Positions 8,092-15,065 of a DNA stretch of 43,359 bases are shown here, piece by piece (position 1 is the first letter of the stretch; every line of letters begins with the position of its first letter). Location of the stretch: the NCBI GenBank assembly GCA_004323695.1, contig SCRU01000003.1, forward strand, positions 1 to 43,359. Reading direction: 5' to 3'. This stretch comes from Burkholderiaceae bacterium (GTDB taxonomy: Bacteria > Pseudomonadota > Gammaproteobacteria > Burkholderiales > Burkholderiaceae_C). A model generated the notes under the pieces. That model was not told the origin of the DNA, did no database searches, and worked only from the letters and a program-made list of their open reading frames with translations. Made by a program: the position numbers and the translations under genes.

Positions 8092-10799
8092 GAATTTTTC
8101 CCCTGCGCTGCGACCGGCAGCTTGCGGGGCCGGAGCAGCTTGGCGATCAAACCGGTCCATCCCGTCTGATGCGATGCGCCCACGCCGCGTCCGCAGTCGC
8201 CATCGAAATACTCGTGAAACAGGACGTAGTCCTTGAAGTGGGGATCGGTCGCGAGCTTGGGGTGGTATTTCAGCACCGGCCGCTGGCCGTCGTTGCCCTT
8301 CAAAAAGAGCTTGCCCAGCCGGCGCGTCAGTTCGTCGGCAACCTCATTGAGGGTGCGGAACTTGCCGGAGCCGGAGGGGCATTCGACCTTGAAGTCGTCG
8401 CCGTAATAGTGGTGGAATTTCTGGAGGGATTCGACCAGCAGAAAATTGATCGGCATCCACACCGGGCCGCGCCAGTTCGAGTTGCCGCCGAACAGGCCAT
8501 TGCGGGACTCTGCGGGCCAGTAGCTCACCTCGTAAGTTTGTCCCCCGGTGGCGTAGCGGAACGGGTTTTGTTCGTGCGCCTTGGACAGGGAGCGCACGCC
8601 CTGGCCGGAAAGAAACTGGGTTTCGTCCAGCATCCGCTGGAGTAGCGCCTTCATGCGGTGGCCGCGCAGCAGGGACAGCAGCTTGCGATCGCCTGCTCCG
8701 CCAATGTTCCAGTCCGAGATGAGGGCCGCCAGTTGCGGGCGGTGCTTCAGATACCATTCCATGCGGGTGGCAAATCCCGGGAACCTGGTCAGCACGTCAG
8801 GCTCCAGCACCTCGACGGCCAGCAACGGAATCAGGCCAACCGCGGACTGGATCTTCATCGGCACGTTTTCGCCGTCCGGCAGGTTCAGGCGGTCGTAATA
8901 GAACTGGTCCGCTTCGTCCCACAGGCCCAGATGATCTTCACCTTCGCCATTGATCGCGCTGGCGATGGCGAGAAAGTGCTCGAAAAATTTCGTGGCGATG
9001 TCCTCGTAGACATGGTCGTGCTGCGCCAGTTCGAGCGCGATGCGCAGCATGTTGAGGCAATACATCGCCATCCAGCTGGTGCCGTCGGCCTGGCTCAGAA
9101 AGCCGCCGGTCGGCAGTGGCTTGCTCCGATCGAATACACCGATGTTGTCCAGGCCGAGAAAGCCGCCCTGAAAGATGTTGCGGCCTTGTTCGTCCTTTCG
9201 ATTGACCCACCAGGTGAAGTTCAGCAACAGCTTTTGAAAGACGCGCTCCAGAAACGCAAGATCGCCGGCGTCCGCCGGACTGGATTGCCGCCGCTGGCGG
9301 CGATCGATCTGAAAGACGCGAAACGCCGACCACGCATGCACCGGCGGATTCACGTCGCCGAAAGCCCATTCATAAGCAGGCAGTTGACCGTTCGGGTGCA
9401 TATACCATTCGCGCATCAGCAGCACGAGCTGGCTCTTGGCAAACTCCGGGTCGATTTCCGCGAGGGGCAGGCAATGGAAGGCCCAATCCCATGCGGCGAA
9501 CCACGGATACTCCCATTTGTCCGGCATGGAAATCACGTCGGCGCAGTTCAGGTGCTTCCAGTCGGCGTTGCGTCCATGCTTGCGCTGCGGTGGCGGCGCA
9601 GGCTGGGTCGGGTCGCCATCGAGCCACAGCGGCACATCGTAGTGGAAGAACTGCTTGCCCCAGAGGATTCCGGCGAACGCCTGGCGCTGCACCAGCCGCG
9701 CGTCGGCGTCGTCGATGGGTTGCTGCAGGAGGGCATAAAACTCATCTGCCTCGTTTTGCCGCCGGGCCAGGATGGCGTCGAAGTCTGCCCACGCTGGGCT
9801 TGCCTGCGACGTCACCGCGGGCGCGAGGCGCAGCCGCACCGTGACTGATTCACCTGCCGGCACGGTCAAATCGTAGAGCGCGGCCGCCTTGGTGCCGGTG
9901 CCGGCCGGATTCACCGCGGCATGCTGGTGGTCAATCACGTATTCGTGGAAGGCGTCCTTGAAAAACCCCTGGGCATCCGGCTGTGCGAAGAGGCGGCGCG
10001 CATTCGTGTCGTTGTCGCAAAACAGCGAGGTCGGGCGCCCGTCGAAGTCAAGACGGAAACGGCCCAGCCGGGCGTGCTCGATAGCGACGCCGCCGTTGTC
10101 GTCCCAGAGCCTGGGCCTGTTCGCGTTGGGCGTCCACGACCAGGTATTGCGAAAACAGATTTGCGGAAGCAACGTCAACCGGGCTTCGTCCGGCCCGCGA
10201 TTGTGGGCCGTGATCCGCATGAGAATGTCGTCCGGCCCGGCCTTCGCGTATTCGACGAAAACGTCGAAATACCGATCGTCGTCGAACAGGCCGGTATCGA
10301 GCAATTCGAACTCGGTCGCGTTCGCGCCGCGGCGCCGGTTTTCTTCCACCAGCCGCGTGTAAGGAAATTCCGCCTGCGGATACTTGTAGAGCATCTTCAG
10401 ATAGGAGTTCGTCGGCGTGGCGTCGAGGTAGTAATAGAGCTCCTTCACGTCTTCGCCATGGTTGCCTTCGGAATTCGTCAGTCCGAAGAGCCGTTCCTTG
10501 AGGATGGGATCCTTTCCGTTCCAAAGCGCCAGCGACAGGCACAGATGCTGTGCGTCGTCGCTGAAGCCGGCAATGCCGTCCTCTCCCCAGCGATAGGCCC
10601 GGCTGCGGGCGTGGTCATGCGGCAGGTAGTCCCAGGCGTTTCCGCCGGCGCTGTAATCCTCGCGCACGGTGCCCCATTGGCGTTCGGACAGATAGGGGCC
10701 CCAGCGTCGCCAGTTCTGGCGGCCGGATTTGTCCTGCGCCAGCCGCTGCTGTTCAGCGCACGTTGCCAGTGCGGCGGATGAGGATGCGGTGGATGGCAT
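8088..10799 (-). CDS. GH63/MGH1-like glucosidase
   Basis: A protein of about 903 residues with the all-helical (alpha/alpha)6-barrel signature of GH63-like glucosidases (MGH1-type domain). Recognisable blocks are the N-terminal WGPYLSERQWGTVREDYS, the beta-domain segment around AHNRGPDEARLTLLPQICFRNT, DKWEYPWFAAWDWAFHCLP where such enzymes keep an acidic catalytic residue, AYEWAFGDVNPPVHAW, NSNWRGPVWMPIN, and the end FDGDCGRGVGASHQTGWTGL. The family cleaves alpha-glucosides or related oligosaccharides. No signal peptide, so intracellular. Start MPSTASSS at 10799 is chosen because AGGAA precedes it at proper distance; the upstream in-frame sequence overlaps the next gene. Follows the debranching-enzyme gene by 28 nt and overlaps the GMC gene by 4 nt. 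Confidence 0.85.
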   Translation of the reverse strand: MPSTASSSAALATCAEQQRLAQDKSGRQNWRRWGPYLSERQWGTVREDYSAGGNAWDYLPHDHARSRAYRWGEDGIAGFSDDAQHLCLSLALWNGKDPILKERLFGLTNSEGNHGEDVKELYYYLDATPTNSYLKMLYKYPQAEFPYTRLVEENRRRGANATEFELLDTGLFDDDRYFDVFVEYAKAGPDDILMRITAHNRGPDEARLTLLPQICFRNTWSWTPNANRPRLWDDNGGVAIEHARLGRFRLDFDGRPTSLFCDNDTNARRLFAQPDAQGFFKDAFHEYVIDHQHAAVNPAGTGTKAAALYDLTVPAGESVTVRLRLAPAVTSQASPAWADFDAILARRQNEADEFYALLQQPIDDADARLVQRQAFAGILWGKQFFHYDVPLWLDGDPTQPAPPPQRKHGRNADWKHLNCADVISMPDKWEYPWFAAWDWAFHCLPLAEIDPEFAKSQLVLLMREWYMHPNGQLPAYEWAFGDVNPPVHAWSAFRVFQIDRRQRRQSSPADAGDLAFLERVFQKLLLNFTWWVNRKDEQGRNIFQGGFLGLDNIGVFDRSKPLPTGGFLSQADGTSWMAMYCLNMLRIALELAQHDHVYEDIATKFFEHFLAIASAINGEGEDHLGLWDEADQFYYDRLNLPDGENVPMKIQSAVGLIPLLAVEVLEPDVLTRFPGFATRMEWYLKHRPQLAALISDWNIGGAGDRKLLSLLRGHRMKALLQRMLDETQFLSGQGVRSLSKAHEQNPFRYATGGQTYEVSYWPAESRNGLFGGNSNWRGPVWMPINFLLVESLQKFHHYYGDDFKVECPSGSGKFRTLNEVADELTRRLGKLFLKGNDGQRPVLKYHPKLATDPHFKDYVLFHEYFDGDCGRGVGASHQTGWTGLIAKLLRPRKLPVAAQGKNS

Positions 10800-10827
10800 G
10801 AGATGCGTTCCTGTGTGACAAGAGGGG

Positions 10828-12792
10828 CTACCGCCCGGCATTTTTCGATGACCCGGGTTCGGCGAGCGCCTCGAGGTCCAGCCGCAGCAATTCGCCCATG
10901 GACCAGGCTTGAAACGGGCACCCGCGCGCCGTGTAGGGAGCATCGCCGTCTGCGATCTCACTCAGATGTCCGAGTCCGCTGATTTGAATTCGTTCCAGCA
11001 GCGGTTGCAGAAACTGTCCCCGCGCAGCCTGCCGGGCCGCCGCGTTGGCGTCGTGAACCCGAACCCAAGCCTCGATGAATGCTCCCATCAGCCAGGGCCA
11101 GACCGTGCCTTGGTGGTAGCTGCCATCCCGCTCGCGAACGCCGCCCTGGTAGCGCGCGGCATAACCTGGCTCGCCCGGTGCCAGCGAGCGCAACCCCGCT
11201 GGTGTCCACAGATGCTGCTGCACGGCCGTTACCACCGCGCGCGCGCGCTCCTGATCCAGCAACTGCAGGGGCAAGCCACCCACCGCGAAAATCTGGTTCG
11301 GACGCAGCGCCGGGTCGTTCGTCCCCGCCTGGTGGTTCGCGTCCACCACGTCGAACAGGCAACCGCGCTGCGTATTCCAGAACTTTTCTCGGAATGCGGC
11401 AAGTCCGCGTTCGAATAACGCCTGCCAGCGCACTTCGGATTTTCCCGCGAACGCCAGAGCGTTGAGCCACAGCGCCTGGACTTCCACCGGCTTTCCAATC
11501 CGCGGCGTGACCACCCAGTCACCCACCTTGGCATCCATCCAGGTCAGCTGCACGCCCGCTTCGCCGCATGCAAGCAGGCCGTCCGCGTCGGCCCGGATGC
11601 CGTAACGCGTACCAGCCGCATAGCCGGACAGGATGGCCTCGACCGCATCGCGCAGCACGCGACTCTCGGCGTCCGACGCGGCGCCGGTGTCCAGAAACTC
11701 TGCACAGGCGACGATGAACCAGAGCGATGCGTCCACCGAGTTGTATTCGGGTTGGTCGCCCCGATCGGGAAAGCGGTTCGGCAGCATGCCCTCGGACACC
11801 GCCCCGGCCCATGCGAGCAAAATATCGCGCGCGACTTCCAGCCGGCCGGTTGCCAAGCACAATCCGCGCAGCGAGATGAAGGTGTCGCGGCCCCAGTCGG
11901 CGAACCAGGGGTAGCCCGCGATGATGGTTTTCCCGGCCGCCGCGGTGTCGGACTCGCGCCGCACCACGTAGGCGCTGGCGGCGCAATGCAGTCGTGACGG
12001 AAATTGCCCCCGGCGTGCCTGTTCGCTGGCTCGCAAGCGACCGAGCAACGTGGCTGATTCAGTCCCCGAGGGCAGGTGTGCGGCCTGCGCTTCGGTCGCC
12101 AGAATCAACGTTGCTTCGCCCGCAGCGAGGTCCCAGTTCAACACGCCTGGTGCGGCCAGATCCTCTTCGCAGTCCAGGCCGCGCGCGCGCTCCGCTTCGT
12201 AGAGAAAGTTGTAATACCAAAGCGGCGCGTGGCGGTAGCGGCCGTTGCCCAGCGCCACGACGCCGGGGACATCAGGGTAAGGCTTCCAGGCGACTCGGCC
12301 GGGCGCGATATTGGCGTCGAACCGAAAAGCCGGATTGCTCTTGTGCAGCGCGTGGTAGTCGCGGCCGGACAAAAACGGACGCACGAAAAGCGTTGCACCC
12401 GTGCGCGGCTCGAGCAGGTTCCAGGCCACGCAGGTGACTGAGACATCGCCCCTGGCTACGAAAATTTCCTGCTGCACGCGGGTGCCGTCCGCAACACGGA
12501 AAACCCAGGTGGGCCAGGGCTCCCAGTTGAACGACTCGATAGGCTGCGTCCCCGCGCCGCCGATGACGCCGGGGGCATAGCACTGCGAACTCAGATAGAA
12601 AGTTCCACCCGCGGTCTCCACCCATGCATCGAAGCCGTTCACCAGCACCATGCGCCCGGTTGGCGGGGTGGTCGCAGGCAGCAGCAGCGCATGGTAGCGG
12701 CGCGTGCGCACGCCCGTTGCCGTGCCCGAAGCAAAACCGCCGAGGCCGTCGGCTTCAAGCCACTCCTGGTTCGGATTGACGGTGCAGGACAT
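10828..12792 (-). CDS. glycogen-debranching-like enzyme (amylo-alpha-1,6-glucosidase family)
   Basis: A 654-residue two-domain protein: bacterial GDE N-terminal domain (NPNQEWLEADGLGGFASG, then RRYHALLL) followed by an (alpha/alpha)6 catalytic domain with GYPWFADWGRDTFISLRG, MLPNRFPDRG, YNSVDASLWF and SYHQGTVWPWLMGAF. GRDTF and the later Glu/Gln-rich segment are hallmarks of GH133-type amylo-alpha-1,6-glucosidases, which remove alpha-1,6 branches of glycogen-like glucans. No signal peptide. ATG at 12792 has SD GAAGGATTC 5 nt upstream; frame further upstream is not conserved. It is first in the saccharide operon, only 20 nt after the BPSS1780-type gene, so it may be read from a promoter further up. 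No glycogen synthase or phosphorylase is nearby, so the true substrate may be another branched glucan or glycoside. Confidence 0.88.
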   Translation of the reverse strand: MSCTVNPNQEWLEADGLGGFASGTATGVRTRRYHALLLPATTPPTGRMVLVNGFDAWVETAGGTFYLSSQCYAPGVIGGAGTQPIESFNWEPWPTWVFRVADGTRVQQEIFVARGDVSVTCVAWNLLEPRTGATLFVRPFLSGRDYHALHKSNPAFRFDANIAPGRVAWKPYPDVPGVVALGNGRYRHAPLWYYNFLYEAERARGLDCEEDLAAPGVLNWDLAAGEATLILATEAQAAHLPSGTESATLLGRLRASEQARRGQFPSRLHCAASAYVVRRESDTAAAGKTIIAGYPWFADWGRDTFISLRGLCLATGRLEVARDILLAWAGAVSEGMLPNRFPDRGDQPEYNSVDASLWFIVACAEFLDTGAASDAESRVLRDAVEAILSGYAAGTRYGIRADADGLLACGEAGVQLTWMDAKVGDWVVTPRIGKPVEVQALWLNALAFAGKSEVRWQALFERGLAAFREKFWNTQRGCLFDVVDANHQAGTNDPALRPNQIFAVGGLPLQLLDQERARAVVTAVQQHLWTPAGLRSLAPGEPGYAARYQGGVRERDGSYHQGTVWPWLMGAFIEAWVRVHDANAAARQAARGQFLQPLLERIQISGLGHLSEIADGDAPYTARGCPFQAWSMGELLRLDLEALAEPGSSKNAGR

Positions 12793-12812
12793 GAATCCTT
12801 CTTTGGGAACTC

Positions 12813-13592
12813 CTAGGCCGTCTCGCCGTCGGTGGCGACAAAGCTGTCGCGAAAGGTGAAATAGATCGAAGTGAAAAACATGCTCGCCATCAGCAATGCG
12901 ACCGGCATCATGGCGACGGACACCATGTCGGTGCTCCCCAGCAGTGCGGCCAGCAACGTGAACGCGAGGCCCGTGGCGAGGAATACCGCGGCCCAGACCA
13001 ACCCGTACGCGATGAAGGCACCAAAATTGCGAAAGCACGCCACAATGCTGAAGAACAGGCTTTTAAGCGGCGGCACGCCGTGCCAATGCACCAGTGCCGG
13101 CGCGTGCCAGAACAGCAGCGACAGCGGCAAATACAGGCACAGCGCGACCCACATGGCGGTCTGGAAGTCGGGCGACATCATCGTGTCGCCCGAGACCCTG
13201 TCTCCCAGCAGGTACATGCGCGCGAACTGGCCGCCGTCGAACAGGGCCGAGATGCCCATTACCAGCAGGAACCCGGCAGCATAAAGCGCCCCCAATACCA
13301 GCATCGAGCGAAGCTGTGCGCGGTCCGCGCGAAACGCGGTGATCAAAATGGACGGCATCGGAAAGTTGCCCCGGGTGGCTTCCTGCGTGGCGGCCATCAG
13401 GCCCAGCGTGGCGGCAGGCAGAAACGCGAGCGCGAGGGCACCGCCGACGAACGGGATCAGCGCGGCGATCGACATGATGGCCATGAACATGAAAAACAGG
13501 CCTGCCAATGCCAGCGGCTGCCGGAAGAACGTTTGAATGCCGAGCTTGACCCATTTGACGCCGGTGCGCGCGGGGACGATGTTCAGTTTCAT
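12813..13592 (-). CDS. BPSS1780-family membrane protein
   Basis: A 259-residue integral membrane protein with about six hydrophobic helices, beginning MKLNIVPARTG, a start characteristic of the BPSS1780 family of Burkholderiales. It has no known biochemical role. ATG at 13592 is chosen because the family start is conserved there; the in-frame Met 14 codons upstream adds an unrelated Arg/Pro-rich leader. It lies about 100 nt after thrB on the same strand and 20 nt before the debranching-enzyme gene. In related genomes, as I recall, this gene sits between thrB and uvrD, which makes the following operon look inserted. Confidence 0.8.
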   Translation of the reverse strand: MKLNIVPARTGVKWVKLGIQTFFRQPLALAGLFFMFMAIMSIAALIPFVGGALALAFLPAATLGLMAATQEATRGNFPMPSILITAFRADRAQLRSMLVLGALYAAGFLLVMGISALFDGGQFARMYLLGDRVSGDTMMSPDFQTAMWVALCLYLPLSLLFWHAPALVHWHGVPPLKSLFFSIVACFRNFGAFIAYGLVWAAVFLATGLAFTLLAALLGSTDMVSVAMMPVALLMASMFFTSIYFTFRDSFVATDGETA

Positions 13593-13695
13593 GATGGGTG
13601 GTCGGCGGCCGGCAACGGCAGGTTTGGCGCGCAAAAGCGGTTCATGCGTGTCGAAAAGGTGAGTGGTTCATTTGGCCCCCAGGGAAGGAAGCTGT

Positions 13696-14658
13696 TCAGA
13701 GTGTGACAGGGTGGCGGGCCCGCTCGCGCAATACCCGTTCGAAGTGCGCCGGGTCATGCGCCTTGAGGATGCTGGCCTCGCGCGGCAGATGCTGGTCCCA
13801 CAGGCGGGAAATCCAGAAGCGCAGGGCGCCGGCACGCAGCATCGCGGGAAGCAACTGGCGCTCGGCGCCGGCCAGTGGCCGCACCGCGCCATAGGCGGCG
13901 AGCAGGCTGGCGGCATGCGCCTGGCGATGCGCGCCGGTGGCTGGGTCGATGCACCAGTCGTTCAGGCAAACCGCCAGATCGAACAGCCATGTATCGACAC
14001 CGGCAAAATAAAAATCGAACACGCCGGTGAGCGTGCCGGCGTCGAACATCACGTTGTCGCGAAACAGGTCGGCATGCACCGGGCCGCGCGGCAACGCCGC
14101 GTACGGCGAGGCCGCCGCCACGTGATTCTGGTAGGCCAGTTCACTGCGCATCAGCGCCGCCTGTGAATCGCTCAAATGCGGCAGCACCACCGGCACGGTC
14201 TGGTTCCACCAGGCCAGGCCACGCAGGTTCGGCTGATGCAGGTCAAAGTCGCGCGCCGCCAGATGCATGCGCCCCAGCAGCGTTCCCACGGCGGCGCAGT
14301 GGGCCGGCGTCGGGGCCAGCTCGCTGTGGCCGCGCAGCCGATTCACCACGGCGGCCGGTTTGCCCTGCACACTGTGCAGAATGCTGCCGGCCTGATCGGC
14401 CGCCGGATCGGGGACCGGCAGCCCGTGCTGTGCCAGATGCTTCATCAGGTGCAGGTAAAAGGGCAGCTGGGCGGCCGTCAGGCGCTCGAACAGCGTCAGC
14501 ACATAGTCCATCGGCCGGCCATCCTGCTGCGTCGTGACGAAGTAATTGGTGTTTTCGATGCCGCCTTCGATGCCGCGCAGGTTGCTCAACTCTCCCAGGT
14601 TCAGGCGGCGCAGCAAGGCGCTCGCCTCCATGAAAGACACTTCGGTATAGACAGCCAT
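13696..14658 (-). CDS. thrB: homoserine kinase, APH-fold type
   Basis: Phosphorylates L-homoserine with ATP, the step before threonine synthase. The 320-residue protein is the aminoglycoside-phosphotransferase-fold ThrB found in many proteobacteria rather than the GHMP type: MAVYTEVSFMEASALLRRL at the N-terminus, GIEGGIENTNYFV in the nucleotide loop, PRGPVHADLFRDNVMF with the catalytic Asp at about 197 and metal-binding Asn at about 202, then GVFDFYFAGVDTWLFDLAV with the DFG-equivalent Asp. Follows the DUF2782 gene by 16 nt, so the two are cotranscribed. That pairing next to polA is a recurring arrangement in this order. Confidence 0.95.
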   Translation of the reverse strand: MAVYTEVSFMEASALLRRLNLGELSNLRGIEGGIENTNYFVTTQQDGRPMDYVLTLFERLTAAQLPFYLHLMKHLAQHGLPVPDPAADQAGSILHSVQGKPAAVVNRLRGHSELAPTPAHCAAVGTLLGRMHLAARDFDLHQPNLRGLAWWNQTVPVVLPHLSDSQAALMRSELAYQNHVAAASPYAALPRGPVHADLFRDNVMFDAGTLTGVFDFYFAGVDTWLFDLAVCLNDWCIDPATGAHRQAHAASLLAAYGAVRPLAGAERQLLPAMLRAGALRFWISRLWDQHLPREASILKAHDPAHFERVLRERARHPVTL

Positions 14659-14674
14659 CGGTCAGGGCCACATT

Positions 14675-15001
14675 TCAGTAGCTCAGAACTTTCCAGACAC
14701 GCTGCCCCGCAGGCGCGGGGCCGGCGCCGCCACGCAAAGCAGGTTCGCCATGGGTGCCGTCGTTCGGTTGAATTTCGTAGGGCGGCACATTGGCCTTGGG
14801 CTGCACGGTAATGCTTTGCGTTTCGCCGCCGTAGCGCAACTCGTCGATGGTGCTGCCGGCGTCCTCATGGTGAATGCGCTCGATACGCTGCTGCGGAGCC
14901 AGTTTGACGTCGGGCGCGGCCGGGTGTTGTGGCGCCGTGGCCTGGGCTAGCACAGCGCCGCAATACACGGCCAGCAGCAGCGGAACAATGGTGGAACGCA
15001 T
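14675..15001 (-). CDS. DUF2782 secreted protein
   Basis: A 108-residue protein with a signal peptide (MRSTIVPLLLAVYCGAVLAQA), then a charged segment (QQRIERIHHEDAGSTIDELRYGGETQSITVQPK) and the C-terminus VWKVLSY. The end and the central block match the DUF2782 family, small periplasmic proteins of unknown role encoded next to polA and thrB in beta- and gamma-proteobacteria. ATG at 15001 is supported by the signal peptide and by TACAAT 6 nt upstream, which would give a leaderless mRNA; the longer in-frame reading overlaps polA. Divergent from polA with 64 nt between the starts. Confidence 0.85.
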   Translation of the reverse strand: MRSTIVPLLLAVYCGAVLAQATAPQHPAAPDVKLAPQQRIERIHHEDAGSTIDELRYGGETQSITVQPKANVPPYEIQPNDGTHGEPALRGGAGPAPAGQRVWKVLSY

Positions 15002-15007
15002 GCGTCC

Positions 15008-15013
15008 ATTGTA
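15008..15013 (-). promoter_or_regulatory. -10 box of the DUF2782-thrB operon, probably leaderless
   Basis: TACAAT on the minus strand, 6 nt before the DUF2782 ATG at 15001, no SD between. Back to back with the polA -10 candidate, 40 nt away. Confidence 0.45.
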
Positions 15014-15053
15014 GGTGGGCCGCGCTGCGCGCGTTGCCAACGGGGCACCCGTG

Positions 15054-15059
15054 CACAAT
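15054..15059 (+). promoter_or_regulatory. -10 box of polA, probably leaderless
   Basis: CACAAT lies 6 nt before the polA ATG at 15066. TTGCCA at 15034-15039 is the nearest -35-like hexamer, but the 14-nt spacer is too short, so the -35 is unclear. No SD is visible. Confidence 0.35.
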
Positions 15060-15065
15060 CCGGAC

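Noticed and set aside
6466-8169. Long plus-strand open frame opposite the GMC gene (and similar ones opposite polA at 15951-17906 and across ispA/dxs at 33319-35463)
   Set aside because: High GC keeps antisense frames free of stops; the translations are Arg/Ala/His-rich with no family resemblance, while the genes on the other strand or frame are clear.
13593-13695. Promoter for the BPSS1780 gene and the sugar operon in the gap after thrB
   Set aside because: No hexamer pair with acceptable spacing was found on the minus strand; only a loose direct repeat GGTTCAT at 13639 and 13665.
14676-14690. TTTCAGTAGC at the end of the DUF2782 gene as another A/T patch
   Set aside because: It simply encodes the conserved C-terminus VLSY plus stop, and the flanks are not A/T-rich.
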